Of a stretch of 35,278 bases of DNA, positions 26,976 to 34,142 are shown piece by piece (position 1 is the first letter of the stretch; the number at the start of each line of letters is the position of its first letter). Made by a program: the position numbers and the translations under genes. Under the pieces are notes generated by a model, which was not told the DNA's origin, searched no databases, and saw nothing but the letters and a program-made list of their open reading frames with translations. Origin of the DNA: an uncultured Formosa sp. GTDB taxonomy: Bacteria; Bacteroidota; Bacteroidia; Flavobacteriales; Flavobacteriaceae. Where the stretch lies: contig CAJXDP010000016.1 in assembly GCA_913052445.1 (NCBI GenBank), positions 1 through 35,278 on the forward strand. Reading direction: 5' to 3'.

Positions 26976-26996
26976 TCGTATAACTATATGATACGA
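26976..26996. repeat. Inverted repeat upstream of rpoD
   Basis: TCGTAT (26976-26981) and ATACGA (26991-26996) are separated by 9 bp, 33-53 nt before the rpoD ATG. It could be an operator or leader hairpin; six-base arms may also be chance. Confidence 0.25.
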
Positions 26997-27028
26997 AGAT
27001 TAACAACTTTCAAATAAAGCCTTTTAAA

Positions 27029-27892
27029 ATGAGACAGCTAAAAATTACTAAGCAGGTTACCAACAGAGAAACTGCATCACTAGACAAATATCTTCAAGAA
27101 ATCGGAAAAGTTGATTTAATCACCGCTGATGAAGAAGTTGAATTAGCACAACGAATTAAGGCTGGTGATCAGATTGCTTTAGAAAAACTAACAAAAGCTA
27201 ACTTACGTTTTGTAGTTTCTGTAGCTAAACAATACCAAAACCAAGGCTTAACTTTACCTGATCTAATTAACGAAGGAAATTTAGGCTTAATTAAAGCAGC
27301 TCAACGCTTTGATGAAACTAGAGGATTTAAGTTCATTTCTTACGCAGTTTGGTGGATTCGTCAATCAATTTTACAAGCTTTAGCAGAACAATCTCGTATC
27401 GTTCGATTACCGTTAAACAAAATTGGATCTATAAATAAAATAAATAAAACCTATGCGTTTTTAGAGCAATCACACGAACGTCCTCCTAGTGCTGAAGAAA
27501 TCGCAAAGGAGTTAGATATGACTATTAACGACGTCAAAGAATCTATGAAAAATTCTGGACGTCACGTCTCAATGGATGCTCCTTTGGTTGAAGGAGAAGA
27601 TTCAAACTTATATGACGTACTTAGAAGTGGGGAATCTCCAAACCCTGACAAAGACCTATTACACGAATCCTTACGCACAGAAATTGAACGTGCATTGGAA
27701 ACCCTAACCCCAAGAGAGGCAGATGTGATTAGATTATATTTTGGACTTGGTAATCAACACCCAATGACTCTAGAGGAAATAGGTGAAACATTTGATTTGA
27801 CTCGTGAACGAGTACGACAAATAAAAGAGAAAGCCATTCGTCGTCTAAAGCATACATCAAGAAGTAAAATACTAAAAACTTACCTGGGTTAA
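27029..27892 (+). CDS. rpoD: Primary sigma factor (sigma A/RpoD, short Bacteroidota type)
   Basis: A 287-residue sigma-70 factor directing RNA polymerase to the TTG/TAnnTTTG promoters of this phylum. Region 1.2/2 spans about residues 15-125, with the hallmark [33 protein letters not shown] and [10 protein letters not shown]. Region 3 covers about 126-205. Region 4 has the helix-turn-helix [22 protein letters not shown] near 245-266. It lacks region 1.1 and the large non-conserved region of proteobacterial RpoD, as is normal for Bacteroidota primary sigma factors. The gene is monocistronic, set off upstream by the pnp terminator. Confidence 0.95.
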   Translation: MRQLKITKQVTNRETASLDKYLQEIGKVDLITADEEVELAQRIKAGDQIALEKLTKANLRFVVSVAKQYQNQGLTLPDLINEGNLGLIKAAQRFDETRGFKFISYAVWWIRQSILQALAEQSRIVRLPLNKIGSINKINKTYAFLEQSHERPPSAEEIAKELDMTINDVKESMKNSGRHVSMDAPLVEGEDSNLYDVLRSGESPNPDKDLLHESLRTEIERALETLTPREADVIRLYFGLGNQHPMTLEEIGETFDLTRERVRQIKEKAIRRLKHTSRSKILKTYLG

Positions 27893-27925
27893 TAATAGGA
27901 AAATAATTAATGCTCTGCTATTATT
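27891..27925 (+). terminator. Weak terminator-like hairpin after rpoD
   Basis: AATAATAG (27891-27898, overlapping the stop codon) and CTATTATT (27918-27925) form an 8-bp AT-rich stem with a 19-nt loop, followed by GTTTT. It may give partial termination of rpoD transcripts. Confidence 0.3.
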
Positions 27926-27970
27926 GTTTTAATAAAAGTATTCTATAACTTTTTTTAAACTACTGACTCT

Positions 27971-27996
27971 AAGCACATATAGAAATATTTGTGCTT
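27971..27996 (+). terminator. Hairpin between rpoD and the antiterminator gene
   Basis: AAGCACA (27971-27977) and TGTGCTT (27990-27996) form a 7-bp stem with a 12-nt AT-rich loop, followed by TTAATTT. It is a better terminator candidate than the hairpin closer to rpoD, and it separates rpoD from the polysaccharide locus. Confidence 0.45.
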
Positions 27997-28002
27997 TAAT
28001 TT

Positions 28003-28024
28003 AGTTATGGGCCAGTTATGGGCT
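28003..28024 (+). repeat. Direct tandem repeat AGTTATGGGC(C/T) x2
   Basis: AGTTATGGGCC (28003-28013) is followed at once by AGTTATGGGCT (28014-28024), the only G/C-rich spot in this intergenic region. It lies 38 bp upstream of the predicted -7 box of the antiterminator gene, one helical turn per repeat, so it could bind a regulator on one face of the DNA. The 208-bp gap (27893-28100) contains no recognisable gene or RNA. Confidence 0.6.
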
Positions 28025-28061
28025 TATTTAATGTGTAAATATTCTTAAATTTGTATTAAAC

Positions 28062-28069
28062 TACTTTTG
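28062..28069 (+). promoter_or_regulatory. Possible promoter -7 box for the polysaccharide locus
   Basis: TACTTTTG matches TAnnTTTG exactly and lies 31 nt before the antiterminator start codon. A second match, TAAATTTG, is at 28046-28053. No clear TTG lies 19-22 bp upstream of either, so an activator might be needed. Confidence 0.4.
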
Positions 28070-28100
28070 CAATGAAAGTATATTTATATACGCATTATCA

Positions 28101-28637
28101 ATGAGCCTTATATTACCTAAACCAGTTCGACTAAGTCCGCTTAATTATAGAAAAAAAAAAAAGACCGCTCATTGGTATGTTTTGTATGTAAAGTCTAATC
28201 TTGAAACTAGTATTCAAGACCAAATCAATAAACTTGGTTTAGACATTAAGGCTTATAGTCCAACACATGTGATAATAAAACAATGGAAGGACCGAAAAAA
28301 GAAAGTCATCTCCGCACTTTTACCAAAAATAGTATTTGTAAAAACAGAAGAAAAACTCCGGGAAGAAGTTTTTCAAATCCAAGGTGCCGTTCGCTATTTG
28401 TTCGAACAAAAAAAACCAGCTATTGTTAGAGAGTCAGAAATAGAACAACTAAAATGCGTTTCAGAGAATATAGGACTTATTAGTCATGAGGTCACATCTG
28501 TGGTAAAAGGAGATGAAATAGACTTAAGTCCCTATGGATTTAAAGGATTAAAAGGAATTGTTGACAAAGTTTCCAAAGAAGTATGTTGGGTAAACATAAA
28601 TACATTGAATTTTGCACTAAAGATTAAGCTTAAATAG
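28101..28637 (+). CDS. NusG-like transcription antiterminator (UpxY/RfaH type)
   Basis: A 178-residue specialised NusG paralog. A basic N-terminal extension (RKKKKT, residues 17-22) precedes the NGN domain, which begins HWYVLYVKSNLE (about residues 24-35) and includes LLPKIVFVKTEE (about 73-84). The C-terminal part (GDEIDLSPYGFKGLKGIV, about 138-155) is a KOW-like domain. Such proteins stand first in capsule or exopolysaccharide operons of Bacteroidota and help RNA polymerase read through these long operons. The sugar-transferase gene starts 9 nt after its stop. A run of 12 A (28151-28162) inside codons 17-21 is a possible slippage site that would break the frame. Confidence 0.88.
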   Translation: MSLILPKPVRLSPLNYRKKKKTAHWYVLYVKSNLETSIQDQINKLGLDIKAYSPTHVIIKQWKDRKKKVISALLPKIVFVKTEEKLREEVFQIQGAVRYLFEQKKPAIVRESEIEQLKCVSENIGLISHEVTSVVKGDEIDLSPYGFKGLKGIVDKVSKEVCWVNINTLNFALKIKLK

Positions 28638-28646
28638 CCGTATAAG

Positions 28647-29738
28647 ATGGAAACTATTAATTCATTTTTACTAGAAAATATCTTGTTCACTGTAGGAGCT
28701 GTACTTATTAGTTCGTTTTTGATTGCATCAAGTATTTTTCCAACAATCATATACCTAAGCTATGTAAAAAATCTTACTAAAAAGCCCAATGGTCGTAGCT
28801 CACACAGTTCATCAATTCCAACACTAGGAGGGCTAGCAATTTTCATAGGATTGATCATTACAAGTGCATTAGTCGCAGTTTTAATAGGAAATAAAAGTGA
28901 AATATCTGAAATTCTATCGGTTTTCACTACTTCTATAATTTTACTATTTGTGGGGATTAGAGATGACCTGATGGAGATTTCATCAAGAAATAAATTCCTT
29001 ACCCAACTTGTTGCTTCGGTATTACTAATCACATTAACAGGGCATTATATTACAGATTTTGATGGGATTCTAGGATTACATAAAATCAGCAGCGAGTTCT
29101 CTTTCCCATTTACGATATTTGTCTATATTCTTATTATAAATGCTTACAACCTAATTGATGGCATTGATGGTTTAGCTACAGGGATCAGCATTATTTTATT
29201 TGGATTTTTTGGAACTTATTTGATATCCAATAACATGTATACCGGCGGCTTACTATCCATTGCTTCTATTGGAGGACTCATAGCTTTTTTAAGATATAAT
29301 ATCTCTAAAACTCGAAAAGTATTTATGGGTGATACCGGTTCAATGATAATTGGACATATCTTAGCCTACCAATCAGTACTTCTAATTGCTTGTAGCAGTA
29401 GTGAACAATTGGAAAATCAAGTTATCAACATGCCCATAGTAGTTTTAGCCTTACTATCCTATCCTCTGTATGACACTTTAAGAGTTTTTATTATACGGAT
29501 CAGAGAAAAAAAGAGTCCATTTAGTGCCGATAGAAATCATATACATCACAAGTTCATTGATTTAGGTCTTACTCATATTCAAGCTAGTTCGTTCATTATT
29601 TTATATACCATAATCATTGGGTTTATAGCGATTATCATAGAACAGTTAGACATCAACATTCAACTGATTATTATAATAATAACTTCAATAAGTTTATTAT
29701 CTATCCCAAGTTTGATCAAAACAAATAATAGAAATTAA
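28647..29738 (+). CDS. WecA/MraY-family polyprenyl-phosphate sugar-1-phosphate transferase (copy 1)
   Basis: A 363-residue membrane protein of about ten or eleven helices. It transfers a HexNAc-1-phosphate from a UDP-sugar to undecaprenyl phosphate, starting a surface glycan. Motifs in order: substrate loop KKPNGRSSHSS (about residues 46-56), the catalytic aspartates IRDDLMEIS, NAYNLIDGIDGLA (about 168-180), FMGDTGS and the HxHH box ADRNHIHHK. The HIHH box places it in the WecA/TagO branch rather than MraY. It is translationally close (9-nt gap) to the antiterminator gene and should be its first target. The exact sugar is not visible. Confidence 0.9.
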   Translation: METINSFLLENILFTVGAVLISSFLIASSIFPTIIYLSYVKNLTKKPNGRSSHSSSIPTLGGLAIFIGLIITSALVAVLIGNKSEISEILSVFTTSIILLFVGIRDDLMEISSRNKFLTQLVASVLLITLTGHYITDFDGILGLHKISSEFSFPFTIFVYILIINAYNLIDGIDGLATGISIILFGFFGTYLISNNMYTGGLLSIASIGGLIAFLRYNISKTRKVFMGDTGSMIIGHILAYQSVLLIACSSSEQLENQVINMPIVVLALLSYPLYDTLRVFIIRIREKKSPFSADRNHIHHKFIDLGLTHIQASSFIILYTIIIGFIAIIIEQLDINIQLIIIIITSISLLSIPSLIKTNNRN

Positions 29739-29747
29739 AATAGACAA

Positions 29748-29762
29748 AACTATCAAATAGTT
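29748..29762. repeat. Short inverted repeat after the first sugar transferase
   Basis: AACTAT (29748-29753), loop CAA, ATAGTT (29757-29762), 10 nt after the stop of the plus-strand transferase gene. It is at best a weak terminator. The remaining gap to 29942 (204 bp in all between two converging genes) holds a 12-bp palindrome CTAAATATTTAG at 29921-29932 and nothing else that I recognise. Confidence 0.3.
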
Positions 29763-29942
29763 ATTGTAATCTTTTAAAAATAAAAAAGTTTAAAAACCTA
29801 TCCCCTACCTTCAACAATCAATAACAATTACTCAAATCACATAAGCGACAGAAAGTTTTGTGTATAATAAATTTACCGTTTTAAAAGTCTGTTAAAATCA
29901 ATGACATAAAAAGGATAACTCTAAATATTTAGTTAATAACAA

Positions 29943-31019
29943 TTATAGTAAAGAAAGTTGTTTTTTGAAGCGAATTCTGATAATAGAGGTCAATATAATC
30001 ATACTGAAAATTAGAACAAAATACGAACAAACAACAAACAGTGTGGTTGTTCTAAAGGCTAATAAACTAAAAACAAAAATAAATAAAATTAATGCAGTAG
30101 TAATAACTAAAGATGTTACTAGATGTGACTTTGTGAATAACAGAACCAAGTGGTGTAAATGAAATTTATCCGCAGAAAAAGGACTCCTTCCAAGGTAAAG
30201 TCTGTACAGATAAATACTTGCTGAATCGATTATAGGAATAATAAAGATAACAAGAGGAGCAATCGGCAGGATCATGCGGTCAAAATCAAGGGTAAATGAA
30301 ACAGGTGCATTGGTATTAACCACAAGCATCGTCATTACAAATAAAATGTAACCAATAAACATAGAACCAGAGTCGCCCATAAATACTTTCCTCTTGGTGC
30401 TAAAGTTAAAAGGCAAATAAGATGCAACGATTCCAATCATTAAGAAACAAGCTCCAAAATATCCCTTGTAGTCTAAAATCCAGAAAACAACTGAAAAAGC
30501 AGCAAAAGAAATAATAGCAATAAAACCTGACAGGCCGTCAATGCCATCGATTAAATTAAAAGCGTTAATCATGAAAACTCCAATAAAAGTGGTAAAAGCT
30601 AAACCTACAAATGGATTCAAAATTTCAATTCCTAAAAAACCATGTAAATTCTGAACAGCCAACTGGTTGTGTACAACTATAAAAAATATCGCAATTATTT
30701 GGTAGAATAATTTTTTATAAGCCCTCATTATTTTCAAATCATCCCAGAAGCCAACTACACAAATTATAAAACCGCCGGCAATTAAGCCTGTCAAATCCTT
30801 TTTATCAATAAATGGTTCTAAAATTATAAGACCTAAAGTAAATAAAAACAAAAAAACAACTCCACAAGAATTTGGAATAGGTTTTTTATGAAAGTCTCTT
30901 TTCTTAGTTTTTCCAAATATTCGGTAGGTTATAATGAATCTTCTAAATGAGCTAATCATGACCATTCCAATCATAAATATGATTAAAATAAAAGCTAAAA
31001 TAAAATTAAAACTATACAA
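29943..31019 (-). CDS. WecA/MraY-family polyprenyl-phosphate sugar-1-phosphate transferase (copy 2)
   Basis: A 358-residue membrane protein with all catalytic features of the WecA branch. These are FHKKPIPNSCG (about residues 43-53), WDDLKIM with the Asp pair (about 92-98), NAFNLIDGIDGLSG (about 151-164), FMGDSGS (about 213-219) and ADKFHLHHL. Despite the same family it differs widely from the plus-strand copy outside these motifs, so the two are old paralogs rather than a recent duplication. It is on the opposite strand and so outside the antiterminator operon. The frame opens with TTG (31017-31019) with a stop codon four codons upstream; the next ATG would cut into the first helix. Confidence 0.88.
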   Translation of the reverse strand: MYSFNFILAFILIIFMIGMVMISSFRRFIITYRIFGKTKKRDFHKKPIPNSCGVVFLFLFTLGLIILEPFIDKKDLTGLIAGGFIICVVGFWDDLKIMRAYKKLFYQIIAIFFIVVHNQLAVQNLHGFLGIEILNPFVGLAFTTFIGVFMINAFNLIDGIDGLSGFIAIISFAAFSVVFWILDYKGYFGACFLMIGIVASYLPFNFSTKRKVFMGDSGSMFIGYILFVMTMLVVNTNAPVSFTLDFDRMILPIAPLVIFIIPIIDSASIYLYRLYLGRSPFSADKFHLHHLVLLFTKSHLVTSLVITTALILFIFVFSLLAFRTTTLFVVCSYFVLIFSMIILTSIIRIRFKKQLSLL

Positions 31020-31086
31020 TGTATTTAATTACAAATTTCAGGTAAATATAAAACATATAATACGATAATTAGTACAAAATAAACTA

Positions 31087-31094
31087 TATATTTG
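31087..31094 (+). promoter_or_regulatory. -7-like box only 4 nt from the Kelch-like gene start
   Basis: TATATTTG exactly matches TAnnTTTG and ends 4 nt before the ATG at 31099. If used, transcription would begin at or just past the start codon, giving a leaderless message. No TTG is seen at the proper distance, so it may be a chance match. Confidence 0.3.
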
Positions 31095-31098
31095 TCTC

Positions 31099-32502
31099 AT
31101 GAATATAAGACTATTATTTGTTTTAATTTTTAGCTATATAAATGCTTCATTTAGTCAAAATAGTGAATTTGACTTTTATAGAGGTGATTCAGATAATGTA
31201 AGTGTGTTAGGCAACAATGAGAACTATTTTTTTGTAAGAAAAAATAAATATATTTTAAAAAAAGATTACAAAAATTCTCTGTTAGAAACTTTTTTATTTG
31301 AAAACAATATTCCATCCAAAGAAATTCAGCTGGTAATTCAAAATGACATTCCAGTTATAGTTAGCCGAGGCGGTGGAATGGTTTGGAAAGTTACAAACGA
31401 TACTTTTAGAAGAGTTGACAACTCATTTGACCACAAAATGACAAACCAATCGACTGTGTTTGTTCGTAATGATACCATAATGAAGTTTGGTGGCTATGGG
31501 TATTGGAGTAGTCGAAATTTCTTTACTTATTATTCTGAAACAACAAAAGAATGGGAGTTCTACCAAATTAACCAGCTAAGCGCACTCCCACCTGGAGTAA
31601 GTGACGTAAGTTCAACATATTCCAATAATAATTTTTATTTTTCAGGTGGTCTGAAGTCAGACCCGAAGTTTCCATTATCCAAAACTATCAACGACAATGT
31701 TTGGCGCTTTGATTTTACAAACAGGACTTGGGTAGATTTGGGAACAGCAAAATTTAATTCCAATACGCGGCGGGGTCAATCGTTAGAAATAGGCGACGGA
31801 CGTATGCTATTTGACACTAATGATCCCCTAGTCAAGCTTGTTCAGGATGACCTTAAAATCAATTCCAAGTTCACAGATTTTAGTAAAGTAGACTATAATC
31901 AATTTGGGGCTTTTATTTACGACTATCAAAAAAATGAACTTAGCACAGTCGAACAGATTGGTCCTTATTTGGAAATTACAAAAGCTTTTGTAGCAAATGA
32001 CAGCATTTACAACTACAGAAAAAATAAACTAATTGGAATAAGTCTAAATTCATTGCTTACAAAAGCTGTAAGACAAGGAGCGATGTACGTAGACACTAAA
32101 ATACTATTTGATAATTTAACTCGTTTTACTGGAGTAGCACTGATTTTGCTGTTTATAGCTCTGCTATTTATTTATTCAAAAAATCGGAAACGACCTAGAC
32201 TTTCAGAATCAGGATTCAGATTCAATAGAGTGCATTATCCTTTGAGTGAAAACGAATTATTGATTCTCAACTTAATAATATATAACAAACGAGTGGAGTC
32301 TAAAACGATATTAAAAAAAATTTACGATACAGATTTGAGTATTGCTCAAAATAATAGAATAAAAAATGAAGCAGTAGAGTCCCTTAATAAAAAAGTGTCT
32401 AACATTATGGGAGTGAAAAACTTTATTAATTCTAAAAAGAGTTTAAAAGATCAAAGAATGTTGATTTATTATTCAAATTTTAGAAAGGATTTTGTAATTT
32501 AA
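31099..32502 (+). CDS. Unrecognised Kelch-like periplasmic domain + one membrane helix + possible cytoplasmic winged helix
   Basis: I do not recognise this 467-residue protein as a named family. It has a signal peptide (about residues 1-19, ASFSQ) and a beta-rich extracytoplasmic part. Kelch-like blades show GG pairs and paired aromatic residues: MKFGGYGYWSSRNFFTYY (about 128-145) and FYFSGGLKSD...NVWRFDFTNRTWVDLG (about 179-215). One membrane helix spans about 342-360 (FTGVALILLFIALLFIYS), followed by a basic KNRKRPR stop. The last 90 residues are cytoplasmic and look like helix-helix-helix-wing: LSENELLILNLII, ESKTILKKI, NRIKNEAVESLNKKVSNIMG, then MLIYYSN. The architecture suggests a one-component membrane regulator in the polysaccharide locus; this is inference. 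Confidence 0.6.
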   Translation: MNIRLLFVLIFSYINASFSQNSEFDFYRGDSDNVSVLGNNENYFFVRKNKYILKKDYKNSLLETFLFENNIPSKEIQLVIQNDIPVIVSRGGGMVWKVTNDTFRRVDNSFDHKMTNQSTVFVRNDTIMKFGGYGYWSSRNFFTYYSETTKEWEFYQINQLSALPPGVSDVSSTYSNNNFYFSGGLKSDPKFPLSKTINDNVWRFDFTNRTWVDLGTAKFNSNTRRGQSLEIGDGRMLFDTNDPLVKLVQDDLKINSKFTDFSKVDYNQFGAFIYDYQKNELSTVEQIGPYLEITKAFVANDSIYNYRKNKLIGISLNSLLTKAVRQGAMYVDTKILFDNLTRFTGVALILLFIALLFIYSKNRKRPRLSESGFRFNRVHYPLSENELLILNLIIYNKRVESKTILKKIYDTDLSIAQNNRIKNEAVESLNKKVSNIMGVKNFINSKKSLKDQRMLIYYSNFRKDFVI

Positions 32503-32617
32503 ATCTTAAATAACTAAAGGCTTCCAACAGTTTTAAAAAGGAGTCTTAACTATAAACATAGCTTAATTTAATAGCTGTGACTCGAAATAATTAACAGGTT
32601 AAAATGTAACACCTATT

Positions 32618-32630
32618 GGCGAAGCCGTGG
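32618..32630 (+). promoter_or_regulatory. ops-like GC-rich hairpin element
   Basis: GGCGAAGCCGTGG stands out in a 163-bp AT-rich gap (32503-32665). Its first nine bases fold as GGC-GAA-GCC. It agrees with the E. coli ops element GGCGGTAGCGTG at 8 of 12 positions, including the flanking GGCG and CGTG. ops pauses polymerase and loads RfaH, a relative of the antiterminator encoded at 28101. The match may be chance. The rest of the gap shows nothing recognisable. Confidence 0.3.
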
Positions 32631-32665
32631 ATATTTAAGATTACAATAATTATTAGTAATTAAAA

Positions 32666-33094
32666 ATGAAAAATATGAAAGTAGGAATCACTTTTTCAAC
32701 CTTTGATCTTTTCCATGCCGGGCATGTAAAGATGCTGGAAGAAGCCAAGCGTCAATGTGATTATTTAATCGTTGGATTGCAACTTGATCCATCAATAAAT
32801 CGTCCTGAAAAAAATGCACCATCTCAGTCAATTATAGAACGTTATATTCAACTTAAAGGATCTAAGCACATTGATGAAATTGTGCCTTATGTTACGGAAC
32901 AAGATTTAGAAGATATTTTAAAATCTTTCAAAATTGATTTACGAATTATTGGCGAAGAATACAAAGAAAAGAACTTTACGGGAAAAGACTATTGCCGTGA
33001 AAAAGAGATTGAGATCTATTATAATTCAAGAGATCATCGATTCTCTTCTAGCGGACTTAGAAAACACGTGAAAAAAGCAGAAACTAGTAAATAA
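32666..33094 (+). CDS. Cytidylyltransferase-like nucleotidyltransferase (TagD/GCT family)
   Basis: A 142-residue single-domain nucleotidyltransferase of the glycerol-3-phosphate cytidylyltransferase type. The HxGH signature is in STFDLFHAGHVKML (HAGH at residues 17-20). The C-terminal FSSSGLRKH segment matches the second nucleotide-binding motif (RTSGIST-like) of the family. It would join CMP (or AMP) to a small alditol- or sugar-phosphate, giving an activated donor for the glycan. Its substrate cannot be read from sequence. An ATG three codons later (32675) is an equally good start. It stands upstream of fcl-gmd with a 91-bp gap, so a shared transcript is likely. Confidence 0.88.
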   Translation: MKNMKVGITFSTFDLFHAGHVKMLEEAKRQCDYLIVGLQLDPSINRPEKNAPSQSIIERYIQLKGSKHIDEIVPYVTEQDLEDILKSFKIDLRIIGEEYKEKNFTGKDYCREKEIEIYYNSRDHRFSSSGLRKHVKKAETSK

Positions 33095-33185
33095 TTATAT
33101 GAAAATTATAGTTTTTGACTCTATGGTATTCAGGGTTTTGTTAAATTGTTTAAGGCTTATAAATTTTAAAAATTAAAAGGTTACT

Positions 33186-34142
33186 GTGATCTCAAAACAA
33201 ACCAATATATATATAGCAGGACATACAGGAATGGTTGGATCTGCAGTTTGGAGTAAGCTTGAGTCTGAAGGGTATACTAATTTAATTGGTGAGACCAGTA
33301 AGGTCCTGGACTTAAGAAATCAACAATCTGTATTTAAGTTCTATAAAAAAGAGCAGCCTGAAGTGGTGATTGATGCTGCTGCAAAAGTTGGTGGAATACT
33401 AGCTAATAATGATTTTCCGTATCAATTTTTAATGGAAAATATGCAGATTCAAAATAATTTGATTGATGGGGCTTTTAAAAATGGTATTGAAAAATTTATC
33501 TTTTTAGGCAGTTCATGTATTTATCCGAAGTTTGCACCACAGCCACTAAAAGAAGACTATTTACTAACAGATTCACTAGAACCCACCAACGAGTACTATG
33601 CTCTGGCTAAAATTTCCGGAATCAAAGCTTGCGAGTCCATTCGAAAACAATATGGAAAAGATTATGTTAGTTTGATGCCCACTAATTTATATGGGTATAA
33701 CGATAATTTTGATTTAAAATCATCTCATGTGATACCCGCAATGATCAGAAAATTTCACCAGGCTAAAGTAGATAACCATAGTACTGTTACCCTGTGGGGC
33801 TCTGGATCTGTGAGGCGAGAGTTTTTATTCGTAGACGATTTAGCCGCAGCAGTTGTCCATGCATTGGAAAATAAATTAACAAATCATTTGTACAATGTAG
33901 GAACAGGAAATGACGTTACTATTAAAACATTAGCCAAAAGCATACAAAAAATAATTGGGCACAAGGGTGATATTATTTGGGATACTAGCAAACCTGATGG
34001 CACTCCAAGAAAACTCATGGATGTGTCTAAAATGAAAGAAATCGGATGGAGCTATAAAACAGAGTTAGAAGAAGGTTTAAAAAAGACCTATGATTGGTTT
34101 TTAAATAATCTTCTGAATTATAAAGAAAATAAATTAGATTAA
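33186..34142 (+). CDS. fcl: GDP-L-fucose synthase
   Basis: A 318-residue short-chain dehydrogenase/reductase that epimerises and reduces GDP-4-keto-6-deoxymannose to GDP-L-fucose using NADPH. The nucleotide loop is AGHTGMVGS (about residues 11-19). LGSSCIYP (about 107-114) carries the active-site Ser/Cys region, and the catalytic YxxxK is Y138-K142 in [20 protein letters not shown]-type sequence ([11 protein letters not shown]) follows near residue 215. The frame begins with GTG (33186-33188); there is no in-frame ATG before the Rossmann strand, so GTG is the likely start. The stop overlaps the gmd start by one base (TAATG). Confidence 0.95.
   Translation: MISKQTNIYIAGHTGMVGSAVWSKLESEGYTNLIGETSKVLDLRNQQSVFKFYKKEQPEVVIDAAAKVGGILANNDFPYQFLMENMQIQNNLIDGAFKNGIEKFIFLGSSCIYPKFAPQPLKEDYLLTDSLEPTNEYYALAKISGIKACESIRKQYGKDYVSLMPTNLYGYNDNFDLKSSHVIPAMIRKFHQAKVDNHSTVTLWGSGSVRREFLFVDDLAAAVVHALENKLTNHLYNVGTGNDVTIKTLAKSIQKIIGHKGDIIWDTSKPDGTPRKLMDVSKMKEIGWSYKTELEEGLKKTYDWFLNNLLNYKENKLD

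Noticed and set aside
28072-28104. A 10-codon upstream frame (MKVYLYTHYQ) whose TGA overlaps the antiterminator ATG as ATGA
   Set aside because: It looks like a coupled leader peptide, but its ATG lies only 2 nt past the predicted -7 box, so the transcript would start at or after it. There is no other support.
32503-32665. Intergenic stretch before the cytidylyltransferase considered as a small RNA or riboswitch
   Set aside because: Apart from the ops-like island I find no stable stem, no terminator and no riboswitch motif.
33099-33176. A 25-codon frame between the cytidylyltransferase gene and fcl
   Set aside because: Short, no family resemblance, no ribosome binding site; expected by chance in a 91-bp gap of AT-rich DNA.
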